A stretch of DNA of 64,000 bases from Rhizobiaceae bacterium (GTDB lineage: Bacteria; Pseudomonadota; Alphaproteobacteria; Rhizobiales; Rhizobiaceae): assembly GCA_905339215.1 (NCBI GenBank), contig CAJPFN010000011.1, positions 1-64,000 of the forward strand, given 5' to 3'. The first letter of the stretch is position 1, and each line of letters starts with the position of its first letter. This document shows positions 55,300 through 64,000 of this stretch, one piece after another. Below the pieces are notes generated by a model. That model saw only the letters and a list, made by a program, of their open reading frames with translations, did no database searches and had not been told where the DNA came from. The translations under genes and the position numbers were made by a program.

Positions 55300-56280
55300 A
55301 TGGAACTTCTGACGACGCTCTTTCTCGGCCAGCCGCTTTGGATGTGGCTCGGCTTCATGACACTGGTGATTGTCCTGCTGGCACTCGACCTCGGCGTGCT
55401 GCACCGCGGTTCGCGCGAGATCGGCGTGCGCGAAAGTCTGGCGCTTTCGGCCTTCTACATCGTGCTCGGCCTCGCCTTCGGCGGCTTCGTCTGGTGGCAG
55501 CTCGGCAGCACGGCCGGGATCGAATACCTGACCGGCTTCGTCGTCGAGAAGAGCCTCGCCGTCGACAACATCTTCGTCATCGCCACGATCTTCGGCTATC
55601 TCGCCATCCCGCGCCGCTACCAGCACCGCGTGCTGTTCTGGGGCATCCTCGGCGTGATCGTGCTGCGCGCCATCATGATCGGCTTCGGCGCGACGCTGGT
55701 GGCGCAGTACTCCTGGATCCTCTACGTCTTCGCGGTGTTCCTGATCGCCACGGGCATCAAGATGCTGTGGCTGGGGGAGGGGGAGGCGGACCTCTCGAAC
55801 AACCGGCTGCTCGCCTTCGTCCGCGAGCGGTTCTCCGTCACCGACAGGCTCCACGGAGAGCGCTTCTTCGTCCGCGAGCCGGACAAGACGGGACGACTGG
55901 CGACGCGTGCGACGCCGCTGTTCCTGGCACTGGTGCTGATCGAGGTGGCCGACGTGGTCTTCGCCGTCGATTCGGTGCCGGCGATCTTCGCCATCACGCT
56001 CGATCCCTACATCGTCTACACGTCGAACATCTTCGCTATCCTCGGCCTCAGGGCCCTCTATTTCGCGCTCGCCGCGGTGCTGCACCGCTTCGCCTACCTG
56101 AAGCAGGCGCTCGCGATCCTGCTGGTCTTCATCGGCGGCAAGATCTTCGTCGCCGACCTGATGGGCTGGGAGAAGTTCCCGGCCGAATGGTCGCTCGCCG
56201 TGACCTTCGTCATCCTGGCGTCGGGTGTCGTCTACTCGCTCTGGCGCACGCGCCGGGACGCAAAGGAGGCTGCGGTGTAG
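55300..56280 (+). CDS. TerC/Alx-family membrane protein
   Basis: 326 residues with about eight or nine membrane helices. Conserved acidic membrane residues appear in LALDLGVLH, VEKSLAVDNIFVIATIFG and EVADVVFAVDSVPAIFAIT. The family is linked to manganese export and metalation of secreted proteins, and to tellurite resistance in TerC. GGAGAGGA precedes the ATG. No ter operon partners are present, so the manganese-type role is more likely. Confidence 0.92.
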   Translation: MELLTTLFLGQPLWMWLGFMTLVIVLLALDLGVLHRGSREIGVRESLALSAFYIVLGLAFGGFVWWQLGSTAGIEYLTGFVVEKSLAVDNIFVIATIFGYLAIPRRYQHRVLFWGILGVIVLRAIMIGFGATLVAQYSWILYVFAVFLIATGIKMLWLGEGEADLSNNRLLAFVRERFSVTDRLHGERFFVREPDKTGRLATRATPLFLALVLIEVADVVFAVDSVPAIFAITLDPYIVYTSNIFAILGLRALYFALAAVLHRFAYLKQALAILLVFIGGKIFVADLMGWEKFPAEWSLAVTFVILASGVVYSLWRTRRDAKEAAV

Positions 56281-56305
56281 CCTCGGCGGCTTCAGGCCGC
56301 CGGCC

Positions 56306-57769
56306 CTACATCGACATCGCCGTCTCGTAGCGCAACACGCGGTTGCGCCCGGCCTGCTTGGCGGCGTAGAGGGCGGTGTCGGCGGCCTTGACGGCACCTT
56401 CCGGCGAGTCCGCCTGCTGCGGATACGTCGCCACGCCGATACTCACGGTAATGTTCACACATTTCCCGTTGCCGATGTCGAACCGATGGCATTCCGCCTC
56501 CACGCGCAGGCGCTCGGCAATCTGCAGGGCCATGTCGGTGTCCGTCTCCGGCAGGATCACCGTGAACTCCTCACCGCCGTATCGACAGACGCGGTCGATG
56601 GCGCGCGCCTGCTGCACCAACAAGTGGCTCAGTCCCTTGAGGATGATATCGCCGGCCTGGTGTCCGTGGGTGTCGTTGACACGTTTGAAGTGATCGATGT
56701 CGAGCATGAGCAGCGACACGGGGCGATCAAAACGCCGGGTGCGGTCGGTCTCGTCCTTCAGGAACGTGTAGAACGCCCGATGATTGTACAGTTCGGTGAG
56801 GCTGTCGCGGGTGGCCAGTTCCTCCGCGATCTCGGCTCGCTTGCGCTCGGCGATGTCACGCGCCACGACCAGCACGCCGGCCACCTCGCCTTCTTCGGTG
56901 TGGTACACGCTGGCATTGTAGAGCACCTCGGTCAGCGTCCCCGACACGTGTCTCATGGTCAGCGGATAATTCCGGACGGTTCCGCTCGTGAATGCTTCCC
57001 GATATCCGGCCTGCGCCTTTTCGGGATCGGTGAAATACTCCGAGAGGTCGCTGCCCACCAGGAGCACGCGCGGCACCCCGGTGCCCCGTACTGCCGCCTC
57101 GTTCACGTCCATGATCTTGCCGTCCAGACTGATCGTCACGAGCGGATCGAGGCTGGCCTCGATCAGGCTGCGCGCGTATAGCGACGCTTGGCGCAGCCGA
57201 TCTTCCGCATACCTGCGTTCGGTGATGTCGCGCAGCCGCAACACGGCTCCTTGCATTTCTCCCTTGCGACCTCGCAGGGGCGCCATCCGGGATTCGAAGA
57301 AGCTGTCCTTGGCCGTTCCGGGAAGGCGGTAGGCAATCTCCTTGCTTTCGATGCCATTCCCGTCGAGGCCCGCCCTGATCCTGGCGGTTTCGCCGGTCTC
57401 CTGCATGAACGGGACATCGTCCAGAAACCGTCCGATGGCATGCTCCCTGGGGCTTCCGCACATCCGTTCCATGAGCAGATTCCATTCGGTGATCCGAAGG
57501 TCGCGATCCACCGCGAGAATGCCGTCCGGGCTCGATTTGATCAGCGTCTGGGCGTATTCGAGCGTCTCGCGCAGCGAGTCGTTCGCTTGCCTGTTCTCGG
57601 CGGCGAAGGCCTCCAGTTCCTCTCCGAGAATGTTGATGCCGGCGACGACGCCGTCCAGGGCGCTGTTGTCGTCGAAGAGGGTGCCTCGAGCCTTGAGGTC
57701 GCCTGCGGCATACTTGAAGATGACTTCGAGCAACTCCGCGAGCCGCGGATCGTCGCCGTTGCCGGGCAT
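56306..57769 (-). CDS. PAS-PAS-GGDEF diguanylate cyclase
   Basis: 487 residues from ATG 57769, five bases after the upstream STAS-like gene. An N-terminal linker (LAELLEVIFKYAAGDLKARG) is followed by two PAS domains at about 70-190 and 195-315, each ending in a PAC-like RDITERRYAEDRL / RDIAERKRAE segment. The GGDEF domain (about 320-487) has DIDHFKRVNDTHGHQAGD, active site RYGGEEF and an RxxD I-site five residues before it. It should make cyclic di-GMP, with product inhibition. No membrane helix, so cytoplasmic sensing. Confidence 0.92.
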   Translation of the reverse strand: MPGNGDDPRLAELLEVIFKYAAGDLKARGTLFDDNSALDGVVAGINILGEELEAFAAENRQANDSLRETLEYAQTLIKSSPDGILAVDRDLRITEWNLLMERMCGSPREHAIGRFLDDVPFMQETGETARIRAGLDGNGIESKEIAYRLPGTAKDSFFESRMAPLRGRKGEMQGAVLRLRDITERRYAEDRLRQASLYARSLIEASLDPLVTISLDGKIMDVNEAAVRGTGVPRVLLVGSDLSEYFTDPEKAQAGYREAFTSGTVRNYPLTMRHVSGTLTEVLYNASVYHTEEGEVAGVLVVARDIAERKRAEIAEELATRDSLTELYNHRAFYTFLKDETDRTRRFDRPVSLLMLDIDHFKRVNDTHGHQAGDIILKGLSHLLVQQARAIDRVCRYGGEEFTVILPETDTDMALQIAERLRVEAECHRFDIGNGKCVNITVSIGVATYPQQADSPEGAVKAADTALYAAKQAGRNRVLRYETAMSM

Positions 57770-57774
57770 CCCGC

Positions 57775-58158
57775 TCACGCGGCAAAGCCCTTTAGCCATG
57801 CCAGGGCTTCGTCCTCGTCGGAAAAGAGCCGGGTCGGAAGGTGCGGATTGCTGAGGCCGAGGTAGAAGTTCCCCAGAACCTTGCTGACAGGCGTTCCGAC
57901 GATGATGGCGGCGGCGCTGGCGCATTCCGCGGCTTCTTCTCCCGCATAGAAGTGGCGGGCGTCCCTGGAAAGGGATTTCATCGTCTTCGTGTCGATGAAC
58001 AGGGGCAGTCTCTTCCCCTCGTTCACCTTCTTGTAGGCGACCATTGTTTCCTGGGCGTCCGCCAGCGTCACTTCCGCGCCCGGCACGTGGATGACGCGGG
58101 CGATGCCATCCTCTCCCAGCCATACTTTGGCGACCCTGCTGGTCTGCTCCGTTCCCAC
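57775..58158 (-). CDS. STAS/SpoIIAA-like domain protein
   Basis: 127 residues. GEDGIARVIHVPGAEVTLADAQETM, LPLFIDTKTMKSLSRDAR and the C-terminal HLPTRLFSDEDEALAWLKGF are typical of the SpoIIAA-like/STAS fold in which the last helix carries the DEDEALAWL segment. No anti-sigma partner is adjacent; the following gene encodes a diguanylate cyclase. The pair probably works as a signalling unit, for instance with the STAS protein tuning the cyclase. Confidence 0.75.
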   Translation of the reverse strand: MGTEQTSRVAKVWLGEDGIARVIHVPGAEVTLADAQETMVAYKKVNEGKRLPLFIDTKTMKSLSRDARHFYAGEEAAECASAAAIIVGTPVSKVLGNFYLGLSNPHLPTRLFSDEDEALAWLKGFAA

Positions 58159-58421
58159 CTTCGCGCTCCTTCTCCGTCAGGACCCGTACGGAGCCGTAAG
58201 CTCTTCATTCAGACGCTCGTCGCGCACCCATCGATCGGCATGCCCCGGGCAGGTCTGCCGAACAGGACAGCACAACGATCCTGCTTTTCGATTAAGCGGA
58301 AAGCGGGCATTGGAGGAACCCTTCCGCCGTGGCGGCGCAACGGTCGCGGTCTCGCTCCGCCTTGATCCTGCCATCGGATGGCGATTTGCTTCCGCAGGGC
58401 AAAGGTGGCGGGCGTCGGCGA

Positions 58422-61400
58422 ATGGCCGGGTACTCTCGAAGACCGGCGGTGGCGATGTGTGCGGCGTTGATCGCCGCGGCGGCAGCCATGCCGGCAAGGG
58501 CCGGGCCGCGCGAGGACACGGCGACGGCGGCCACTACGGTGCAGTCGATGATCGACGCCGGCCGGGCCGCGGAGGCCGAGGCGCTGGCGCGGCGTGCCGC
58601 GGGTGAGGCCGAGACGGCGTTCGGCGCGTTGTCGGCGGAGGCGGCCGACCTCTACCGGCTGCTCGGCGACGTGCTCTACGAGCAGAAGCGCTACGCAGAT
58701 GCCGAGCCCTTCTTCCGCCAGGCGCTGGCCGGGCGCGAGGCGGCGCTCGGCGGCGGCCACGTCGACACGGCGCGCTCGCACGGCGACCTCGCCGCGAACC
58801 TGCGCGCCATGGGCCGGCTGGAAGAGGCCGAGGTTCACTATCGCGCCGCGCTCGACATCCGCCGCGCCGCGCTCGGGCCCGGCCATGCTGACGTGGCGCG
58901 CAGCTGGTTCCGCCTGGCGCGCCTCGTCGACGCGCGCGGCAACCATGCCCGCGCCGTGCCGCTGATGGCCGAGGCGATAGCCGCCGGCACGGCCGCCTTC
59001 GGCGCCGCCAATGCCGCTGTCGTGCGCTGGCGCGGCGAGCGGGCGGCGATGATCCACGATTCCGGCGACCTTGCCGCCGCCGAGCCGGCCTATCGCGAGG
59101 CGATCGCCGCGGCGGAGGCCGTCCTGCCTCCGGACGATCCCGACCTCGCCGCCGCCCGGCAGGGCCTCGCCAACCTGCTGCGCCAGAGCGGACGTCCGCG
59201 CGAGGCCGAGCCGCTGCACCGCGCCGCGCTCGCCGCCCGGGAGAAGGCGTTCGGCGCGAACGATCCCTCCGTCGCCTCGGCGCTGGAAGGGCTCGGGCGG
59301 GCGCTTGACGCGCTTGCCAGGCCCAGAGAAGGTGCCGAGGCGCTGCAGCGGGCGCTGTCGATCCGCGAGGCGACGGCCGGCGCGGAGAGCCCGGCGGCGG
59401 TCGCCACCGCCTTCATGCTCGGCCGCGTGCTGATGGCGGATGCCCGGCCGCGCGAGGCCGAGCCGCTGTTCCGCCGGGTGCTCGCCGCCCGCGAGACGGC
59501 GGAAGGGCCATCGGGCAAGGGCGTCGCCGACCCCGTGCGCTGGCTGGCGAGCGCCGCCCAGCGTCTCGACCGCAAGGCCGAGGCCGAACTGCTCTACAAG
59601 CGCGCGCTGGCCATCCGCGAGGCGACGCTGGGACCGGACGACGTGCTGACCGGCTACGAGCTCCTGTCGCTCGGGCTGCTCTATGCCGGCCAGCAGCGCG
59701 CCGGCGAGGCGACACCGCTGCTGCGCCGCGCCATTTCGATCATGGAAGGCCGCGGCGGCGACCCGGGCAGCGCCGTCGCCGCGCGCATGGCCCTCGCCGT
59801 CCTCGAGGCGAGCCTCGGCAACGACGAGGAAGCCGCGCGGCTGGCCGAACGGTCGCTCGCCGACGTCTCGGCGACATCGGGCGCAGATCATCCGGACGCC
59901 GCCGACATCATGGTCGCGCTGGCGCAGATCCGCCTCGACCAGAAACAGTTCGCCGAGGCGGAGCGGCTCGCGGCCGCCGCCCGCGACGTCTATGCCGAAA
60001 AGGCCCCCGGCGACCGGGCGCTGCTGCGCGCCTCGGCGGTCCTCGGCGCCGTGCGCCTGGCGGAGGGCCGCGCCGTCGAGGCGGGGACGATCTACGACGG
60101 TATCCTCGCCGAGCTGTCGCGGCGCTACGGTGACGACAGTGCCGAACTGCGCTCGGCGCTCGCCGACGTCGGCCGCGCCCGCTTCGCGGCGGGCGACCAT
60201 GCGGGCGCCGCGGCCGCCTTCGAGCGGTCGGTCGCGATGACCGAGGACCTCGCGGCGATCGACGCGGGCGTGGCATTTGCCAGCCGTACCGGCGCGGTCG
60301 AGGACCAGGCGATCGCGCGCGCCGCCGTCTACGACTTCCTCATCAAGTCCTGGGACAGGATGGCGGAGAAGGATGAAGCCCGCCGCGACGAACTGGCCGG
60401 CAAGGCGTTCCGGATCGCCCAGCGCGTCATCGAATCGCAGGCGGCCTCCGCGCTGGCGCAGATGGCGGCCAGGCAGGCGGCAGGCGACGGCGACCTGGCG
60501 GAACTGGTGCGCGAACGCCAGGACCTCGTCGGTGAATGGCAGGCGGCCGACCGGGCGCTGGCAGCGTTGCGCGGAACGGGCAGCAAGAGCGGGGAAGCGG
60601 CAGCCGTCGCTGCCAGGCTCGACGCCGCCGACGAGCGCATCCGCGCCATCGACGCCGTCCTCTCGACCTCGTTTCCCGCCTTTGCCTCGCTGCAGAAGCC
60701 GTCCGCGCTGTCGCTCGACGCGGTCCGCGAGCGGCTGGCGGAAGACGAGGTGTTGCTCTTCTTCGCCGACACGACTCAGCTCGGCGAGGAGGGCTTCGAG
60801 ACCTATTTGTGGGCGGTGCCGAAGCGCGGCGACGTGCGCTGGGTGCGGCTGGAACGGGCCACCGGTGAACTGTCGGCGGCGGTGCGCGCCTTGCGTCACT
60901 CTATGGGCGTCGGGCGGCAGGCGCGCGGCGCCCAGGTGATCGGCGCGCCGAAGGCGGGCAGCGACCGTGTCGCCAAGGTGATCGACGCCGCCAGCGCGCT
61001 CTACCGGGCGACGCTGGCGCCGGTCGCGGACATGCTGGAAGGCAAGCGGCTGGTCGTCGTGCCGTCGAAGAAGCTGGCGCCTCTGCCGTTCCACCTGCTC
61101 GTCGCGGCGCCGCCGCCGGCCGGTTCGACCGACCGCTATCGCGATGCCGGCTGGCTCGCCCGCGACCACGCGATCGTCGTCCTGCCGTCGGTTTCGGCCT
61201 TGGCCGCCGTGACCGCCCAGGTGGCGGAACCGGGCGCGCGCGAGGCCTATCTCGGCTTCGCCAATCCGCTGCTCACCGGCCGTTCGGGCGAGGACCGTCG
61301 CGCCTTCGCCAGGAAGGGCTGCGCGCCGGCCGGCGCGGTGCTGGTCGCCGGCCTTGCGGCGCCGTCGACGGAAGGCGTCGAACCGCCACCCTCGGCCGCG

Positions 61401-62045
61401 ACGCTGTTCCGTGGCGCGGAGGCCGACGTCGCGGCGGTTCGCGCGCTGGCGCCGCTGCCCGAGACCGTCGACGAGGCCTGCGCAGTGGCCGACGCCATGG
61501 GCGCGCCGGAGACGGCCGTCCGCCTCGGCGCCGACGCCACCGAGGCGGCGATCAAGGACCTGTCGGACGAAGGCGGCCTGGCGCGGGCGCGCATCCTGCA
61601 TTTCGCCACGCACGGCCTCGTCTCCGGCGAACTTTCCGGCCTCGCCGAGCCGGCCGTCGTGCTGACGCCGCCCGACGCGGCGAGCCCGCGCGACGACGGC
61701 CTACTCACCGCCTCGGAGGTGACCACGCTGCGCCTAGACGCCGACTGGGTGATCCTCTCGGCCTGCAACACGGCCTCCGGCGATGGCGGCGGCGAGGCGC
61801 TGTCGGGCCTGGCCCGCGCCTTCTTCTACGCCGGTGCGCATTCGCTGATGGTGTCGCACTGGCCGGTCAATTCGGACGCCGCCGTCAGCCTGGTGACCGG
61901 AGCCGTCGATGCGTTGACGCGCGAGCCGGCGATCGGCCGCGCCGAGGCGCTGCGCCGGGCGATGGCGGCTGAGATCGACAAGGGCGGCGTCCATGCGGAC
62001 CCGGCCAACTGGGCGCCGTTCATCCTGGTTGGCGCCGAGCGCTGA
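58422..62045 (+). CDS. Exported TPR-CHAT protein (caspase-like peptidase domain)
   Basis: 1207 residues from ATG 58422, which gives a clear signal peptide (MAGYSRRPAVAMCAALIAAAAAMPARA). About residues 50-620 are tetratricopeptide repeats in the Kinesin-light-chain style (LYEQKRYADAEPFFRQALAGRE and similar repeats roughly every 42 residues). A CHAT domain follows at about 780-1207 with the predicted catalytic His1064 in HFATHGL and Cys1115 in ILSACNTASGD, then MVSHWPVNSDAA. Cell location should be periplasm or beyond. It is divergent from the STAS gene. Protease activity and targets unknown. Confidence 0.9.
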   Translation: MAGYSRRPAVAMCAALIAAAAAMPARAGPREDTATAATTVQSMIDAGRAAEAEALARRAAGEAETAFGALSAEAADLYRLLGDVLYEQKRYADAEPFFRQALAGREAALGGGHVDTARSHGDLAANLRAMGRLEEAEVHYRAALDIRRAALGPGHADVARSWFRLARLVDARGNHARAVPLMAEAIAAGTAAFGAANAAVVRWRGERAAMIHDSGDLAAAEPAYREAIAAAEAVLPPDDPDLAAARQGLANLLRQSGRPREAEPLHRAALAAREKAFGANDPSVASALEGLGRALDALARPREGAEALQRALSIREATAGAESPAAVATAFMLGRVLMADARPREAEPLFRRVLAARETAEGPSGKGVADPVRWLASAAQRLDRKAEAELLYKRALAIREATLGPDDVLTGYELLSLGLLYAGQQRAGEATPLLRRAISIMEGRGGDPGSAVAARMALAVLEASLGNDEEAARLAERSLADVSATSGADHPDAADIMVALAQIRLDQKQFAEAERLAAAARDVYAEKAPGDRALLRASAVLGAVRLAEGRAVEAGTIYDGILAELSRRYGDDSAELRSALADVGRARFAAGDHAGAAAAFERSVAMTEDLAAIDAGVAFASRTGAVEDQAIARAAVYDFLIKSWDRMAEKDEARRDELAGKAFRIAQRVIESQAASALAQMAARQAAGDGDLAELVRERQDLVGEWQAADRALAALRGTGSKSGEAAAVAARLDAADERIRAIDAVLSTSFPAFASLQKPSALSLDAVRERLAEDEVLLFFADTTQLGEEGFETYLWAVPKRGDVRWVRLERATGELSAAVRALRHSMGVGRQARGAQVIGAPKAGSDRVAKVIDAASALYRATLAPVADMLEGKRLVVVPSKKLAPLPFHLLVAAPPPAGSTDRYRDAGWLARDHAIVVLPSVSALAAVTAQVAEPGAREAYLGFANPLLTGRSGEDRRAFARKGCAPAGAVLVAGLAAPSTEGVEPPPSAATLFRGAEADVAAVRALAPLPETVDEACAVADAMGAPETAVRLGADATEAAIKDLSDEGGLARARILHFATHGLVSGELSGLAEPAVVLTPPDAASPRDDGLLTASEVTTLRLDADWVILSACNTASGDGGGEALSGLARAFFYAGAHSLMVSHWPVNSDAAVSLVTGAVDALTREPAIGRAEALRRAMAAEIDKGGVHADPANWAPFILVGAER

Positions 62046-62063
62046 ACGCCCGGCGTCAGTCGC

Positions 62064-63332
62064 TCACGCCAGCCAGTCGGGGATGCGGTCGAGGCCGATC
62101 AGGTCGTCGTAGCTCGGGCGTGGACGCACGACGTGGAAGCGGTCGCCGTCGACCAGCACCTCGGGCACCAGCAGACGGGTGTTGTAGGTACCGGCCTGCA
62201 CGGCACCGTAGGCACCTGCCGTACCCACCGCGATCAGGTCGCCCGGTTCGAGCACGGGCAGATCGCGGTCGTGGCCGAGATAGTCGCCGGTCTCGCAGAC
62301 CGGGCCGACGACGTCGACGATCAGGCGGGGCGCGTCGGGTGCCGCCTCGCGCACCGGCCTGATCTCGTGGAAGGCGTCGTAGAGCGTCGGGCGGATCAGG
62401 TCGTTCATCGCCGCGTCGACGATGACGAAGTTCTTGGCGTCGCCATGCTTCACGTAGACGACCTGCGCGACGAGGATGCCGGCATTGCCGACAATCAGGC
62501 GGCCCGGCTCGAAGACGACCTTGACGCCGAGCCCGGTCATCCGCTTGCGCACGATCTCGGCATAGGCATCGGGCAGCGGCGGCGGATCGTTGTCGACGCG
62601 GTAGGGGATGCCGAGCCCGCCGCCGAGATCGACATGCTCGATCGCGTGGCCGTCGGCGCGCAGCGCCGCGACCAGTTCGGCAAGCAGCGCGAAGGCGTCG
62701 TCGAAGGGCTGCAGAGCCGTGATCTGGCTGCCGATGTGCATGTCGATGCCGACGACCTCGATGCCGGGCAGCCGCGCGGCGCGCGCATAGACCTCGCGGG
62801 CGTGCTGCCAGGGGATGCCGAACTTGTTTTCGGCCTTTCCGGTGGCGATCTTCCTATGGGTCTTGGCGTCGACGTCCGGATTGATGCGCATCGACACCGG
62901 TGCGGTGCGTCCCGCGGCGACGGCGCGCGCCGAGAGCAGGTCGAGTTCCGGCTCGGATTCCACGTTGAAGCAATGGATGCCGGCGGCAAGCGCAAAATCC
63001 ATCTCGGCGGCGGTCTTGCCAACGCCGGAGAACAGGATCTTTCCGGGCGGGATGCCGGCGGCGAGCGCCCGGCGCAGCTCGCCTTCCGAGACGACGTCGG
63101 CGCCGGCGCCGAGCTTCGCCAGGGTGCGGATCACCGCCTGGTTCGAGTTCGCCTTCATCGCGTAGCAGACGAGCGCGTCGAGGTCGGCGAAGGCTTCGCT
63201 GAACACCCGGTAGTGGCGGGAAAGCGTCGCCGTCGAATAGCAGTAGAAGGGCGTGCCGACGGCGGCGGCGATCACCGGGATCGCCACGTCCTCGGCATGG
63301 AGGACGCCGTCCTTGTAGTCGAAGTGGTTCAC
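62064..63332 (-). CDS. lysA: Diaminopimelate decarboxylase
   Basis: 422 residues from GTG 63332, which matches the usual N-terminus (NHFDYKDGVLHAEDVAI); no good ribosome site is visible, so the start is inferred from homology. PLP-binding lysine in CYAMKANSN, VDLGGGLGIPY, EPGRLIVGNAG and the C-terminal GPVCETGDYLG complete the fold III decarboxylase. It makes lysine from meso-diaminopimelate. The LptM-like lipoprotein gene lies immediately upstream. Confidence 0.95.
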   Translation of the reverse strand: MNHFDYKDGVLHAEDVAIPVIAAAVGTPFYCYSTATLSRHYRVFSEAFADLDALVCYAMKANSNQAVIRTLAKLGAGADVVSEGELRRALAAGIPPGKILFSGVGKTAAEMDFALAAGIHCFNVESEPELDLLSARAVAAGRTAPVSMRINPDVDAKTHRKIATGKAENKFGIPWQHAREVYARAARLPGIEVVGIDMHIGSQITALQPFDDAFALLAELVAALRADGHAIEHVDLGGGLGIPYRVDNDPPPLPDAYAEIVRKRMTGLGVKVVFEPGRLIVGNAGILVAQVVYVKHGDAKNFVIVDAAMNDLIRPTLYDAFHEIRPVREAAPDAPRLIVDVVGPVCETGDYLGHDRDLPVLEPGDLIAVGTAGAYGAVQAGTYNTRLLVPEVLVDGDRFHVVRPRPSYDDLIGLDRIPDWLA

Positions 63333-63357
63333 GGCGGGAGTGTCCGGTTGGGATGAC

Positions 63358-63567
63358 TCAGTCGATGAGGCCGTCGAGGATGAACGGCTTGTCGACGACC
63401 GGTTTCTCCGGCTGCGGCGGCAGCGGCTCCTTGTTGCGCTCGGCTTCCTTGCGCGCGTCGACGGCCGCCTGGTAGGGCGTGTCGAGCGGCGCCTTGCGCC
63501 CGCAGCCCGCGACGGTGGCGAGGGCGGCGGCCATGGCGATGGCGAGGGCAATTTTGCGTGCGGTCAT
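63358..63567 (-). CDS. lptM: Small lipoprotein, LptM-like
   Basis: 69 residues from ATG 63567. Lipoprotein signal MTARKIALAIAMAAALATVAGC with lipobox TVAGC, followed directly by GRKAPLDTP, close to the GCGxKGPLxxP signature of LptM, the chaperone of the LPS translocon LptD. The remainder is charged and proline-rich. Its place between argH and lysA fits the position where this lipoprotein is usually found. Confidence 0.8.
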   Translation of the reverse strand: MTARKIALAIAMAAALATVAGCGRKAPLDTPYQAAVDARKEAERNKEPLPPQPEKPVVDKPFILDGLID

Positions 63568-63638
63568 GTTGTCGGTCGTCCGGTCGGTCAGGTCAGTTAT
63601 CTGTAGCCGAGAATGCCGGCCATTGCACCCCTGTGCGG

Positions 63639-64000
63639 TCACGCCTTCGCCAGTCTCTTGCGCCAGTAGCGGATCTGGCGGCGCACCTCCTGCGGGGCGG
63701 TGCCGCCGAACGATTTCCGGCTCTTCACCGAATTCTGCACCGAGAGCACCGAGAACACGCCGTCGGTGATGGAGGGATGCAGCGCCTGGAGGTCGGCGAG
63801 CGGCAGGCGGTCGAGCGCGACGCCGCGCTGGTCGGCAAGCGCCACGGCGCGGCCGGTGACGTGATGCGCCTCGCGGAACGGCAGGCCGGCCTCGCGCACC
63901 AGCCAGTCGGCGAGGTCGGTCGCCGTCGAATAGCCGGCGCCGGCCGCTTTCTTCATCGCCTGCTCGTTGACGGCGAGGTCGGTGATCATGCCGGTCATGG
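63639..64000 (-). CDS. argH: Argininosuccinate lyase, C-terminal part (gene cut by window edge)
   Basis: About 120 C-terminal residues are seen before the stop at 63639; the rest lies beyond the right edge. [35 protein letters not shown] is the conserved C-terminal segment of ArgH, followed by [26 protein letters not shown]. The enzyme splits argininosuccinate to arginine and fumarate. Upstream of the lipoprotein and lysA genes on the same strand. Confidence 0.95.
   Translation of the reverse strand, partial: MTGMITDLAVNEQAMKKAAGAGYSTATDLADWLVREAGLPFREAHHVTGRAVALADQRGVALDRLPLADLQALHPSITDGVFSVLSVQNSVKSRKSFGGTAPQEVRRQIRYWRKRLAKA

Noticed and set aside
58209-61613. Antisense frame of more than 1100 codons over the TPR-CHAT gene
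   Set aside because: Arg/Gly-rich shadow; the sense frame has signal peptide, repeats and catalytic motifs.
58422-62045. TPR-CHAT protein as part of an antiphage (gasdermin or Craspase type) system
   Set aside because: It has a signal peptide, and no gasdermin, effector or Cas gene is nearby, so a cytoplasmic defence role is unlikely.

Overview
The window is high-GC chromosomal DNA from an alphaproteobacterium, most likely a member of the Hyphomicrobiales (Rhizobiales) close to the Mesorhizobium/Phyllobacteriaceae group. Four things point there: the order xerD, small membrane ORF, aroK, aroB, DUF21/CBS protein; the bolA / dnaJ-like / cobS / cobT block; a SAM-II riboswitch in front of metA; and the order ftsE-ftsX-ydcF-plsC, with lysA, an LptM-like lipoprotein and argH at the right end. 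No prophage, IS element, CRISPR array or rRNA operon is visible. One tRNA gene (Arg, anticodon CCT) is present.

Layout. 1-12.5 kb is an accessory-looking catabolic and uptake region. It holds two divergently oriented phytoene-desaturase-like FAD oxidoreductases (the first cut by the window edge), a cyclase-family metal-dependent hydrolase, a complete peptide-type ABC importer (binding protein, two permeases, two ATPases), a StyA/StyB-like two-component flavin monooxygenase, a short-chain dehydrogenase and a divergent AraC regulator. Two identical 10-bp boxes 20 bp apart lie between the regulator and the dehydrogenase. The enzyme set resembles indole-oxidation clusters, but the substrate cannot be read from sequence. 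The region ends at the 3' side of the tRNA-Arg gene.

12.6-31 kb is mostly core: an M20 amidohydrolase, a D,D-carboxypeptidase, a CobW-type GTPase, a TusA-like protein, an L,D-transpeptidase, accA, xerD, shikimate genes aroK-aroB, a CBS/CorC protein, a Phd/PIN toxin-antitoxin pair with an obvious operator, bolA, a J-domain protein, cobaltochelatase subunits CobS-CobT, and rpmB followed by yhhQ with a possible preQ1-I-like leader. 31-50 kb carries transport and amino-acid genes (EamA, tyrC, hisC, metA behind promoter plus SAM-II), gloB, envelope genes (plsC, ydcF, ftsX, ftsE), then hpt, a CpdR-like receiver and a chemoreceptor. Two CtrA-like boxes lie upstream of ftsE.

50-64 kb: a DUF3237 protein, an amidase, a large TIGR02302 membrane protein, then a block (TerC, PAS-GGDEF cyclase, STAS-like protein, exported TPR-CHAT protease-like protein) that separates TIGR02302 from lysA, and finally lysA, the LptM-like lipoprotein and the 3' end of argH. 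Most genes are in short operons with 4-8 base stop/start overlaps. Very long antisense open frames are common because of the high third-position GC and were not annotated.
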